Part shown: one piece after another, positions 1-7,998 of the stretch
Position numbering within the stretch: position 1 is the stretch's first letter
Layout of the letters: each line of letters opens with the position of its first letter
Assembly: GCF_002777975.1 (NCBI RefSeq)
Contig: NZ_NGVS01000007.1
Span: 29,900 to 93,899 of the forward strand
Source: Shewanella carassii
GTDB lineage: Bacteria > Pseudomonadota > Gammaproteobacteria > Enterobacterales > Shewanellaceae
Direction of reading: 5' to 3'
Length of the DNA: 64,000 nucleotides
Notes under the pieces: model-generated
Told to the model about the DNA's origin: nothing
Seen by the model: the letters and a program-made list of their open reading frames with translations, nothing else
Databases searched by the model: none
Translations under genes and position numbers: made by a program

Positions 1-886
1 CCGGATTGGATTTTCTCCCATGGAGAAATCCGGCCAAGGTCTGCGCTACTTCGCTGGCATTGCCCATGTGTAAATGGTGATCCCCTTGTAGTTGCACTAT
101 TTGCAAGTCACTGTACCAGGCGCGGGCCTGGGGTAAACTCTGCACCAATCCAGGAAATCCCTGCTCACCCGTGATAAGTAAGCTGGGGATGGCGATCCCC
201 TGCATCAGCGATGCTACCTGCTCAAAACAAAGTCGCATCGGCGAATCGAGTCGCAGTCTTGGGTCGCTGCGCCATCTGGCGCCTTGGGCATCAATTTGCA
301 TATTGCGCGTCACCAACAATCTGGACCAAGGCTCGGCCAATCCGGTCAGTTGTACCCGGGCTCTGATGGCCGATTCAACACTGTCATAAACCACTTGGCG
401 GCGTTTGCTGCAAAGCATGCGTTTATGGGCTGTAAAGCTCTTTCTCAGTCTCGGCTTGACCTGCTCGACCGCTTCATAGAGAGGAGCGAAAGCTTCAATC
501 AACAGCAGCTTGGCAACTCGCTCGGGAAACGCGGCAGCATAGGCGCTGGCGACGATTCCCCCCAGCGAATGCCCTAAAAGAATGACAGGTTCATCGACAG
601 TTAAACTGTCGAGCAGCAACTCAAGATCATATAGATAATCAACCCAATGTAGTGGGTAATGCCCAGGTCTGTGCTCCGATAAACCATGTCCCGGCCAGTC
701 GATGGCCAGAACACGATAATCATCCATCAGCTTCTCAGCCAAAGGGGCAAAGCTGTTGCTGTTATCCAGCCATCCATGCAATGCCAATATCAGGGGTTTA
801 TCTTCCGCGCCCCAGCATTGGGCGGCCAGGTTGAGATGCGGCAGCGGGATGTTCTGTGCTTTTACGGGGGCGGAAGGTTGCCACAT
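1..886 (-). CDS. alpha/beta hydrolase family protein (partial, 3' end outside window)
   Basis: Read on the minus strand from an ATG at 886-884 the frame stays open to base 1, so the C-terminus is missing and at least 295 residues are encoded. The protein starts MWQPSAPVKAQNI. An early HGW oxyanion-hole motif (LALHGWLDNS) is followed by the nucleophile elbow GHSLGG near residue 100 and a likely catalytic histidine in GDHHLHMGN near the end, the order expected of an alpha/beta hydrolase fold. Family members include esterases, lipases and hydrolases of small amides, so the substrate cannot be named. It starts 22 bases after the stop of the methyltransferase gene and is probably the last or next-to-last gene of the tsaB-led group. 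Confidence 0.85.
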   Translation of the reverse strand, partial: MWQPSAPVKAQNIPLPHLNLAAQCWGAEDKPLILALHGWLDNSNSFAPLAEKLMDDYRVLAIDWPGHGLSEHRPGHYPLHWVDYLYDLELLLDSLTVDEPVILLGHSLGGIVASAYAAAFPERVAKLLLIEAFAPLYEAVEQVKPRLRKSFTAHKRMLCSKRRQVVYDSVESAIRARVQLTGLAEPWSRLLVTRNMQIDAQGARWRSDPRLRLDSPMRLCFEQVASLMQGIAIPSLLITGEQGFPGLVQSLPQARAWYSDLQIVQLQGDHHLHMGNASEVAQTLAGFLHGRKSNP

Positions 887-907
887 AATTCCTCTGTTGT
901 CAGCGTA

Positions 908-1753
908 TCAGTTCGCTTTTTTGATAAATTTGAGTGTCATCCGGTCACTTTCTCCTATCTTGAGGTAAGTGTCCCTGTCCTGCTCACCCAATCGTAATGT
1001 CGGCGGCAAGGTCCAGACGCCTTTGGGGTAATCTTTACTATCCCTGGCATTGGCGTTGATCTCACTACTGGCTTCCAAGGTGAAACCGACCTTTTCTGCC
1101 AGTGCTATCATCTCACTTTGCATCATGTAACCGCTGTCAGGGCCGTTGCCGGCTTTGCCCCTGTGCTCAACCACACCAAAGACGCCGCCATCTTTAAGCA
1201 CATTAAAGGCAGCCTGAAACACGGTTTGCAGTTGCCCCTGACTGGCCCAGTTATGCAGGTTTCTGAAAGTGAGTACAGCATCGGCGCTGGCATCTTCCCC
1301 CAGTTTGACCTGCGCGGGAGGATCCAATACCACCTGTTTGATTTTCCCAAGCTCTTTGGGGTGGGCTTGCAGCCATTCAAGATAACGCTTGCCCGCCTTG
1401 GCCCGATAACGGCTGCCAGGGGTGTCTTCCTGCGGCGCTGTGTTAAAACCGGCGGCAATATACTGCCCCTTGTCCGCCAACATGGGCGCCAGGATTTCTG
1501 TGTACCAGCCACCGCCGGGCCAGAGTTCAATCACGGTTTGCTCTGCGGTGATCCCAAAAAAAACCAGCGTTTGCTCTGGATGACGATATTGGTCGCGTTC
1601 AACATTGGCTTCCCGGCGAAAGTCACTGTTAACCGCCTCCAGCAACGCCTGTTCGCCGGCCTGCACCGCACCGCTGCCAAGCAGCAAGCCTGCCAATAGC
1701 CACACCTTGCCAAGCGGCGTTGCCAGCTTGCGATTGAATTGCTTGTATTCCAT
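908..1753 (-). CDS. predicted class I SAM-dependent methyltransferase with a signal peptide
   Basis: 281 residues. The N-terminus (residues 1-33) has basic residues, a hydrophobic run (VWLLAGLLLGSG) and an AVQA|GE-type cleavage site, so it looks exported. The mature part carries a SAM-binding-like motif I (VIELWPGGGWYTEIL) and a later VFGVVEHRG segment, as in the family often called predicted methyltransferase, COG4798 type. SAM is not known to be available in the periplasm, so either export is wrong, the enzyme is tethered facing the cytoplasm, or it no longer methylates. It lies between the M50-type peptidase and the alpha/beta hydrolase on the same strand. The ATG is preceded by a good Shine-Dalgarno (AAGGAGAAGG). 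The substrate is unknown. Confidence 0.8.
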   Translation of the reverse strand: MEYKQFNRKLATPLGKVWLLAGLLLGSGAVQAGEQALLEAVNSDFRREANVERDQYRHPEQTLVFFGITAEQTVIELWPGGGWYTEILAPMLADKGQYIAAGFNTAPQEDTPGSRYRAKAGKRYLEWLQAHPKELGKIKQVVLDPPAQVKLGEDASADAVLTFRNLHNWASQGQLQTVFQAAFNVLKDGGVFGVVEHRGKAGNGPDSGYMMQSEMIALAEKVGFTLEASSEINANARDSKDYPKGVWTLPPTLRLGEQDRDTYLKIGESDRMTLKFIKKAN

Positions 1754-1879
1754 TTCCCTTCTCCTTTGAATCTGGACTTATGCTACGGCAACAGACCCGC
1801 CGACACGACTTTTTGGCACACACTAGTGCCAAATAAAATTGCAGTTCAAGCTAACAGTGAGCGGCAGACTTGCCAAGGA

Positions 1880-2587
1880 TCAGTTTGATTTTCCATCTAT
1901 GCGGCGCCAGCAAAGCAGTAGCGCCAATAAGCCGGAAGTGAACCACAGCAATACCCAGACGAACGCAGGCACCCAGCTGTACTCAGCCAGCAATACCGCA
2001 TCCCCCCTGTCGTCCAGCCCCAGCAACACTGCAGGACTGGCAAGCGCGTTGAGCATCACCATCAAGGCCACCAGGCGCAGACTGCCGCTGAGCAATCGAT
2101 TGCCGCCAAATTTCAGCGGCAGCAAAAACAGAACACTCAGGCTAATGAGGATACTCAGGGTCAGTACGTCCCGCCCCCACAACAGTATGGTGAGCAGCAC
2201 CAAGGCGCCGATAAAGGCGAAACTTATACGGATCCCCCGCGGCCAAGTAGCCAGGTGGTAAAGCAGGCAGCCCCAAAAGGCCGCCCCCAAATAACCACTG
2301 AAGCCGATAAGGAGCGGCCAACCACCCTGACTGAAGCAGAAACCGGCGCCACTCGGAAAGAGTTGGATATGGCTGACAATCCCGCCGCTTAACAACGTTG
2401 CCAGCGCATGGGACAACTCATGGAAATAGCTTTCCAACCATTTGAAGGGTACAGAGACATAGGGCAGATGAGTCAACATCAAGGCCAGCAGGAGTTCCAG
2501 CAGAAACTGGCCTCTTCCGGGTAATTGCACTGAATGGGACGATTTTACAAACGCGTTAACGGCTGCGGAACTATCAGGCGTAGACAT
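1880..2587 (-). CDS. M50-family-like membrane metallopeptidase
   Basis: 235 residues with several hydrophobic segments. An HELSH motif (HExxH class) sits near residue 57 at the end of the first membrane segment, followed by HALATLLSGG, as in the M50 peptidase-like family annotated M50B-like. The rest is membrane-spanning with GFSGYLGAAFWGCLLYHL after the active site. This suggests a zinc protease cleaving within or near the membrane, though activity is unproven for this subfamily and no LDG-type second motif was identified. The start overlaps the end of the upstream small gene by 14 bases, pointing to translational coupling. The partner substrate is unknown. Confidence 0.7.
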   Translation of the reverse strand: MSTPDSSAAVNAFVKSSHSVQLPGRGQFLLELLLALMLTHLPYVSVPFKWLESYFHELSHALATLLSGGIVSHIQLFPSGAGFCFSQGGWPLLIGFSGYLGAAFWGCLLYHLATWPRGIRISFAFIGALVLLTILLWGRDVLTLSILISLSVLFLLPLKFGGNRLLSGSLRLVALMVMLNALASPAVLLGLDDRGDAVLLAEYSWVPAFVWVLLWFTSGLLALLLCWRRIDGKSN

Positions 2588-2876
2588 CTATGCCCACCAT
2601 GGCTGAGATAGCGTCCCGCTGCGCGGCGTGTTGGGTATGGAGATAGAGGGCGATTGCATCAGAATGACCTGCGGTTTCCCGCTTCAGTTGCTCTCTTTGT
2701 TGGTATTTGTCGTTAAGGGCTTGGCTGTCAAACTCGACCAGTTGCCTGGATGGGCTGACAAGAATTTCATCATAAGTCTCAACGGTTTGCTGGGCACGCT
2801 CAGGAGGCCTGTTGCCGGCTACCGCCTGCGACAGACTTTGAACTGCACCCGGATGTCCCGTCTGCTTGATCATCAT
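2574..2876 (-). CDS. hypothetical protein, 100 residues
   Basis: Not recognised. The product is soluble, hydrophilic and rich in Q and E (about residues 50-70: DSQALNDKYQQREQLKRE), probably helical, with no signal peptide or membrane segment. There are two adjacent ATGs (MMIKQTGHPG). It lies 58 bases downstream of tsaB and overlaps the start of the M50-type peptidase by 14 bases, so it is probably co-transcribed with both. It could be a small partner or regulator of the peptidase, but that rests only on the overlap. Confidence 0.6.
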   Translation of the reverse strand: MMIKQTGHPGAVQSLSQAVAGNRPPERAQQTVETYDEILVSPSRQLVEFDSQALNDKYQQREQLKRETAGHSDAIALYLHTQHAAQRDAISAMVGIDVYA

Positions 2877-2934
2877 GATACTGGTTTGATCCCCGTTTAC
2901 CCCTGGCCCTTGGGTTAATTAAGCCACCAGCGCC

Positions 2935-3678
2935 CTATTCTCTTCCTGGCAACTTTTTCCAGGCAACAGTATCTCGCAAATACACTGGCGCCAGCTCATC
3001 GACCGAGGTGGCCAGCCCTTGTTGCCAACCAAGGTTTGCCAAAGCAAGCATAGCACTGGCTTGAGGATATTTCACCGCATCCAGCAAGGTCAAGTTTTCG
3101 GCATGTTGTAAAAGTGCCGGGTAGGCATCAAACCCGGTGCCGCAGCAATACACCTTGTCCGCATTGGCAAAGGGCGAGGTCATTGTCTCTGGGGCGCTCA
3201 CTTGCTCTATGCCAACCAGTTTGGCCATACCGGACTCCTGTTCAAACGCCGCCCAATAGATTTCGCCCATGCGGGCATCTATGGCACAAATCACCTGCTG
3301 TGCACCATGTTCGGTTATGGCCTGTTGCGCCATTGCTGCCAAGGTAGAGATGCCGATTACAGGGACATCCAGCCCTAGCGCCAACCCTTGAGTCATAGAG
3401 GTGCAGATACGGATACCGGTGAAACTGCCTGGCCCACGGCCATAGGCGATAAGGCCGATATCTTGCATCTTGAGCCCGGACTGACTCAGCAAGTTCTCTA
3501 TCATGGGCAGCAATCTTTGGCTGTGTTCACGGGGCGCATCGACAGATTCCGCAATACTGCCACCTTGCCATGCCAGCGCCGCTGAGCAAAGTTCGGTACA
3601 GGTATCCAGAGCCAGAATAACAGGAGAGTTGGCAAGCTTAGTCGATGTCATGGGTTCAACCTTGATGGGCGAAGGCAT
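2935..3678 (-). CDS. tsaB: tRNA threonylcarbamoyladenosine biosynthesis protein TsaB
   Basis: TsaB pairs with TsaD and TsaE to form the complex that transfers threonylcarbamoyl onto A37 of ANN-decoding tRNAs. The sequence VILALDTCTELCSAAL, then REHSQRLLPMIENLL and GRGPGSFTGIRI, matches the ASKHA-fold TsaB pattern. The open frame gives 247 residues. An internal ATG at 3651 (MTSTKLANSP) gives 238, closer to the family length of about 230, and has its own AAGGTTGA upstream, so it may be the real start. It is the first gene of a leftward group and diverges from the flippase gene. E. coli has tsaB close to yoaA, and here yoaA lies about 4 kb away with four genes between. Confidence 0.93.
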   Translation of the reverse strand: MPSPIKVEPMTSTKLANSPVILALDTCTELCSAALAWQGGSIAESVDAPREHSQRLLPMIENLLSQSGLKMQDIGLIAYGRGPGSFTGIRICTSMTQGLALGLDVPVIGISTLAAMAQQAITEHGAQQVICAIDARMGEIYWAAFEQESGMAKLVGIEQVSAPETMTSPFANADKVYCCGTGFDAYPALLQHAENLTLLDAVKYPQASAMLALANLGWQQGLATSVDELAPVYLRDTVAWKKLPGRE

Positions 3679-3769
3679 GGCCTTCGGCGAGTTAATAGCG
3701 GCGGGATCATACCATCAAATACGCTGAAACCAAGCCCGGATCTGCCCTTGTGATCCTTATCATGGACAA

Positions 3770-3784
3770 TGAGAACAGTTCTCA
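3770..3784. promoter_or_regulatory. perfect 15-base palindrome, possible operator
   Basis: tgagaac-a-gttctca is a perfect inverted repeat with a one-base centre, in the divergent region between tsaB and the flippase gene. It lies six bases before the ATG at 3791 and 36 bases before the alternative ATG at 3821. The symmetry suits a dimeric repressor, but I cannot assign a regulator. Confidence 0.35.
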
Positions 3785-3790
3785 ACTAAT

Positions 3791-5116
3791 ATGGAGTCCC
3801 CTTTTCGGTTAGCGTCTGTTATGTCCAGCCCTTCTCAATCTTCCAATGGAACCGCGGTTTCGCGGTTGAAACATGCCTTTGTCGCCGGTATTTGGGCCAC
3901 GCTCATCAGCATAGCCATCGGGTTTTCCTTCAAAGTCTGGCTCGCAAGCTGGGTTCCCAAGGCGGACCTGGCCATCTATCACACGGTTATCGATATCATC
4001 TCGCTGTCACTGATCCTGATGACAGGCTTTCGCTCATCCATGGTGGTGTCTTACAGCCAGATCCGCAACGACAGGGATATCATCAATATTTTTCGCTATG
4101 CGCTGATCCTTGTGGTGCTGCTGACCTGGGGCATCATACTGCCCTACATCAAGCATAAGCTCGCCATAGATGTGGAGTACCTGCAGCTGGTGGGCATCAT
4201 AGTCAGCATGGGACTCAAGGTGTACTTTACCAACTTGGTTGCCATGTATCGCCTCTATGAAATCAGCAATAAGGTAACCTGGCTGGAGCCGCTGTCTTTG
4301 GTGCTGGCCTTTGCCCTGTGTTACTACGGGCTGAGTATGGCGCCGCTGGGGGCACTCTTTTACGCTACAACGCTGTCATCTCTGATTATCGCGGCCTTTA
4401 TGTATCTGAGAAGACGGCGTCAAATCGCCACCGCGCCGCTCGCCAAGGTCAATCTGGAGCCAGCACTAAAAAGCTTTATGAAGCGCAGTGTCACCGCCTC
4501 GCTCGAAGCCGGCTCCAGCATTCTGATGATCTATATTACCGTACTGCTGACCATACGTTATTTCAGTGTCGAAGAGTTGGGGGATTTCCAAGTGGTGGTC
4601 AGGCCGGTATTTACCTACATGACCTTGCTGTTTGTATTCCCCATCTACCGCTTCGTATTGCCTGAATTGGCGGTCTGTGTTCGCGCCCAGGACAATGAAC
4701 AGATCCGCGCCATCAAACACTGGCTCTACAAGCTGGCGCTGGTTGTCAGCATCAGTTTCTTTGTTGTCATGCTGCTGGGCGGCGAGAGTCTGTTCAGAAT
4801 GTTGTTTCCGCCCCAGTATCACGGCGCCGTCCCGGTACTGCTGCACTATGCCATTTTCTTCATCTTTCTAATGCTTAACGGCTACCAACTGGCCTATATC
4901 AAGGCCGAAGGCTACTTCAATGCCAGTTTGCTGATCCGCCTCGCCGGCATAGTTACTCTGGTGGGCGCCTTCTTCCTGCTCAGGCAACTGACGGCCAATG
5001 TGGTGGCCGTGATCCTCGCTCTCGGCTGCGGTTACTTAATGATGTACCTGATAGGTGCTCTGGTGGAGCGCCATATCCGCCGCAGTAAAACCCTGGGCTC
5101 ACCGGTCGTTTCCTAA
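3791..5116 (+). CDS. polysaccharide flippase/MATE-like multi-pass membrane protein
   Basis: 441 residues with about twelve hydrophobic segments spread over the whole length and short basic loops (YLRRRRQ, RHIRRSK), resembling Wzx/MurJ/MATE-type lipid-linked oligosaccharide flippases. No glycosyltransferase or polysaccharide cluster is nearby, so the substrate is open. Neither the ATG at 3791 nor the one at 3821 (MSSPSQSSNG) has a clear ribosome binding site. The second gives a more typical short N-terminus and leaves the palindrome in the leader. The stop codon is part of a CTAA tetranucleotide that directly abuts an IS5-type terminal sequence, so the C-terminal end might have been set by an insertion. 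Confidence 0.65.
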   Translation: MESPFRLASVMSSPSQSSNGTAVSRLKHAFVAGIWATLISIAIGFSFKVWLASWVPKADLAIYHTVIDIISLSLILMTGFRSSMVVSYSQIRNDRDIINIFRYALILVVLLTWGIILPYIKHKLAIDVEYLQLVGIIVSMGLKVYFTNLVAMYRLYEISNKVTWLEPLSLVLAFALCYYGLSMAPLGALFYATTLSSLIIAAFMYLRRRRQIATAPLAKVNLEPALKSFMKRSVTASLEAGSSILMIYITVLLTIRYFSVEELGDFQVVVRPVFTYMTLLFVFPIYRFVLPELAVCVRAQDNEQIRAIKHWLYKLALVVSISFFVVMLLGGESLFRMLFPPQYHGAVPVLLHYAIFFIFLMLNGYQLAYIKAEGYFNASLLIRLAGIVTLVGAFFLLRQLTANVVAVILALGCGYLMMYLIGALVERHIRRSKTLGSPVVS

Positions 5117-5136
5117 GGAAGGTGCGAACAAGTCCC
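5117..5136 (+). repeat. possible IS5-type terminal inverted repeat, relic or MITE end
   Basis: The bases from 5117 begin ggaaggtgcgaacaag, which from memory matches the terminal repeat of IS5-group elements. They are preceded by CTAA (5113-5116), the type of target site IS5 duplicates. No transposase gene follows. A weak candidate for the other end is ttttcaccttc at about 5239-5249, near a second CTAA at 5255-5258, which would make a 130-140 base MITE-like relic. The assignment needs a search. Confidence 0.4.
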
Positions 5137-5308
5137 ATCTGTGCTCTGCGTTGGCTTACGGGCACCAACCAAGGAAAGCGGCCAGTCTGATTTACTCTTG
5201 AGTCAATTGCGCTTGATAGTAGCTTCGGGCTATGGCCGTTTTCACCTTCAGCGGCTAAGGTTAACCCCAAGGAATAGTACGCAATAGCAAAGGATTGGAG
5301 GCCAGGGA

Positions 5309-6244
5309 ATGCCAGGCGCCTATGCACACCTCACAATGGTCAATAGCCTCAGACAGCCACTTGAGCTGGAGGCTGTTCCCAATATGCCCAAGGCCGCTAT
5401 TCGCGCCTTACTGAGACACTTCAAGTACTGCGAACTTGGAGCGGTCAGCCCGGATTATCCCTATCTTGCTCTCAATGACCGCCAACAGGCCAAAAGCTGG
5501 GCCGACAAGATGCATTACCAGCATAGCGGCGAAATGCTCAAGGCCGGGGTTCGTCACCTGGCATGCTGCGAAGGGGAAGAACGCGACAAAGGCCTGGCCT
5601 GGTTGCTGGGCTATTGTGCCCATGTGATCACAGATGTCACTGTGCATCCGGTTATTGAGATGAAAGTCGGCCCCTACAAAGACAACGCCGATGCCCACAG
5701 GCATTGTGAAATGCATCAGGATGCCTACATCTATCCCAAGCTCAATCTCGGGGCAATCGGTCTGTCCGAACACTTGGATTCCGGCATTGCCGCCTGCTGC
5801 GATGCCACAGGCCAGAAACTGGATCCTGTCATAGAGAGATTGTGGGACAACTGCTTCAAAGATGTATATAGAGAGGAATGGGCCAATAATCCGCCAGCCA
5901 TCAATGACTGGCATAAAGGCTTTATCACCGTGGTGGACAAGATTGCCGAGGAAGGCAACAGACTGCTACCTTTTGCCCGCCACTTGGGCGTCAAGTTCGC
6001 CGTCCTCTACCCGAGCCAAGAGCAGATTGAAACAGCGTATTTAACCCTAGCTACCCCTGAAGGCGAGATGCATTATGACGAGATTTTTCTGCGCGCCAAA
6101 GAAAACGTCAAACACTTTTGGCAACTCATCGCCAGCGGCGTACTGGCGCAAGACAGCACCTATCTGGAAAGTATCAAAGATTGGAATTTGGACACGGGCC
6201 GAAATGCCGCAGGTAAACTGGCGTTTTGGCAGGAACAGACCTAA
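5309..6244 (+). CDS. zinc-dependent phospholipase C-like protein
   Basis: 311 residues. MPGAYAHLTMVN at the start, GAVSPDYPYL, and GYCAHVITDVTVHPVIE near residue 105-120 resemble the zinc-dependent phospholipase C domain, where conserved histidines and aspartates bind metal (here H7, D50, H108, D112 and H116, approximately). There is no signal peptide, so if it acts on phospholipid it would be from the cytoplasmic side. The real substrate may differ. A strong GGAGG lies about 10 bases before the ATG. A lipoprotein gene follows after 44 bases and may be co-transcribed. Confidence 0.7.
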   Translation: MPGAYAHLTMVNSLRQPLELEAVPNMPKAAIRALLRHFKYCELGAVSPDYPYLALNDRQQAKSWADKMHYQHSGEMLKAGVRHLACCEGEERDKGLAWLLGYCAHVITDVTVHPVIEMKVGPYKDNADAHRHCEMHQDAYIYPKLNLGAIGLSEHLDSGIAACCDATGQKLDPVIERLWDNCFKDVYREEWANNPPAINDWHKGFITVVDKIAEEGNRLLPFARHLGVKFAVLYPSQEQIETAYLTLATPEGEMHYDEIFLRAKENVKHFWQLIASGVLAQDSTYLESIKDWNLDTGRNAAGKLAFWQEQT

Positions 6245-6288
6245 CAGGAACTAGCGCCGACCTACTATTTGTAGATAAGGATTCAAGG

Positions 6289-6723
6289 ATGAAGTCAATT
6301 TTCCATCAAGGCCCAATCGTCTGCCTGCTGCTAGCGCTGCTACCAATACTTGGTGGCTGCGGTCTCGGTGACAGGCATGAACAAGACTACCAACCACTGG
6401 CACCGGCACTGACCAAAGTAACCAGCGCCGCCGAGGCCACCATACGTTATGACGACCATCCTGACAGCATAGATGGTCAAAGCTTGTTGGCGTTGGCTAC
6501 CGCCCATGATGCCTCTCTGCTCGAGCCATTCCGCCAATATCAACTGCATCTGTTTCGTATCGAGGATCATGCCCTCTTGTTGCTGTGCAGCGCAGACGGT
6601 AAAAGGGCTCTGATGGAAGACAGTGGCTGCACCGCCAAACTCGATAAACAACATTGGCAACAGGGCACACATCCCTGCGAAACCAGTATTGCACCTGCCA
6701 ACATCTGCCAGGAAGAACTGTGA
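6289..6723 (+). CDS. small lipoprotein of unknown function
   Basis: 144 residues from the ATG at 6289, chosen over an upstream in-frame ATG because of the ribosome binding site (TCAAGG) and because the signal peptide then starts the protein. The lipobox LGGC is at residues 21-24 after a hydrophobic run (IVCLLLALLPIL), so the mature protein is a lipoprotein beginning at that Cys. The residue after Cys is Gly, not Asp, so outer-membrane sorting is expected. The mature domain has five further cysteines (LLLCSADGK, SGCTAK, HPCETS, PANICQEE), likely forming disulfides. No known family was recognised. Confidence 0.7.
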   Translation: MKSIFHQGPIVCLLLALLPILGGCGLGDRHEQDYQPLAPALTKVTSAAEATIRYDDHPDSIDGQSLLALATAHDASLLEPFRQYQLHLFRIEDHALLLLCSADGKRALMEDSGCTAKLDKQHWQQGTHPCETSIAPANICQEEL

Positions 6724-6874
6724 TCTTCATCATAGAGTCCCGTTTCGGGCAAAGGGTATCCTAAGCGCTATTGGGCGCTTGTGCCCCTTTAACCTCAATA
6801 GCTTAGTGCTGGTTGCCAGATCTTGAGAAAAGTGCCGGCAAACAGCTATCCGCCATAGCAGTAAAGGAACTCTC

Positions 6875-7885
6875 ATGTCAGACAGTCATTGCCGTCACGG
6901 CAGCTTCACCAAACCTCTTCGTCGCCTTCGCCGTCTTCGCAGCTCAGAAGCCATGCGGGATCTGGTTCGCGAGCAGCAAGTTTCCCTGACCGATCTGGTG
7001 CACCCACTGTTCATCGAAGAAGGCATTACTGAGCCTGTGGCCATCAGTACCCTTCCCGGGATCAGCAGATTGCCCGAGAGCATGCTGGCAGCTGAGATCC
7101 GTGAGCTGAAGGCCCTCGGGATCCGCTATGTGATGCCCTTTGGTATTTCACACCATAAAGATGCCATCGGCAGCGATACCTGGAACGATGATGGCCTGTT
7201 GGCTCGGATGATCCGCACCATCAAGCAGGAAGCACCCGAGATGCTGGTGATCCCGGATATCTGTTTCTGCGAGTACACAGATCACGGCCACTGTGGTGTG
7301 GTTGAGCACAATGAAGTTTGTAATGACGCGACTGTGGAAAACCTGGTCAAGCAGTCTGTCTGCGCTGCCCGCGCCGGTGCCGACATGCTGGCTCCTTCGG
7401 CCATGATGGACGGCCAAATTCGGGCCATACGTGAGGGCCTGGATGCGGCCGGTTTTGAAAATGTCGCCATTTTGGCCCACGCGGCCAAGTTTGCTTCCTC
7501 TTTCTATGGCCCATTCCGGGCGGCGGTAGATTGTGAACTCAGCGGCAATCGTAAAGGTTATCAACTGGATAGCGCCAATGGCCGGCAAGCGCTGTTGGAG
7601 GCCCTGCTCGATGAAGAGGAAGGCGCCGATATTTTGATGGTTAAGCCAGGTACGCCTTATCTGGATGTGTTGTCACAATTGAGAGAGCGTACCGAGTTGC
7701 CTTTGGCGGCTTATCATGTGGGCGGTGAGTATGCCGGGATCAAGTTCGCGGCTCTGGCCGGCGCTCTGGACGAAAGGGCCGTGGTTACCGAAAGCTTTGT
7801 CGGCTTCAAACGCGCCGGTGCCAGCTTGATTGTCAGCTACTACACCAAGCAATTTGCTTCCTGGCTGGCCGCAGATCGCGGCTAA
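6875..7885 (+). CDS. hemB: porphobilinogen synthase (delta-aminolevulinic acid dehydratase)
   Basis: HemB condenses two 5-aminolevulinate molecules to porphobilinogen in haem biosynthesis. It has 336 residues, against about 324 in E. coli. The zinc-site cysteines are present in ICFCEYTDHGHCG (near residue 130-142), so this is the Zn-dependent rather than the Mg-only type. The two active-site lysines are visible in AHAAKFASSFYGPFR (about 207) and LMVKPGTPYLDVL (about 258). The ATG follows AAAGGAAC. It stands alone, ending at a strong terminator shared with the convergent yoaA. Confidence 0.97.
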   Translation: MSDSHCRHGSFTKPLRRLRRLRSSEAMRDLVREQQVSLTDLVHPLFIEEGITEPVAISTLPGISRLPESMLAAEIRELKALGIRYVMPFGISHHKDAIGSDTWNDDGLLARMIRTIKQEAPEMLVIPDICFCEYTDHGHCGVVEHNEVCNDATVENLVKQSVCAARAGADMLAPSAMMDGQIRAIREGLDAAGFENVAILAHAAKFASSFYGPFRAAVDCELSGNRKGYQLDSANGRQALLEALLDEEEGADILMVKPGTPYLDVLSQLRERTELPLAAYHVGGEYAGIKFAALAGALDERAVVTESFVGFKRAGASLIVSYYTKQFASWLAADRG

Positions 7886-7902
7886 TCGCTAGTACAGAGA
7901 GC

Positions 7903-7932
7903 AAAAAGGCGCTTAGTTTTAGGCGCCTTTTT
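7903..7932. terminator. Rho-independent terminator between hemB and yoaA
   Basis: aaaaaggcgc and gcgccttttt form a 10-base-pair stem around a short loop (ttagttttag). The T run follows on the plus strand for hemB and the A run allows use on the minus strand for yoaA, so it is probably bidirectional. Confidence 0.85.
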
Positions 7933-7998
7933 ACTATCAACTTATTTGTTCCAAAAATTGGATTAATACTATCAAATACAGTATCTAACTGTTTTTAA

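Noticed and set aside
2574..2587. A frameshift joining the 100-residue protein with the M50-like peptidase
   Set aside because: Both frames have their own ATG, and the M50-like protein begins with a natural hydrophilic N-terminus, so a 14-base overlap of two genes is more likely.
4980..5327. A 115-residue leftward frame across the end of the flippase gene
   Set aside because: It overlaps the flippase antisense and runs through the possible IS5-type end. It has no recognisable domain or ribosome site and is most likely a shadow.
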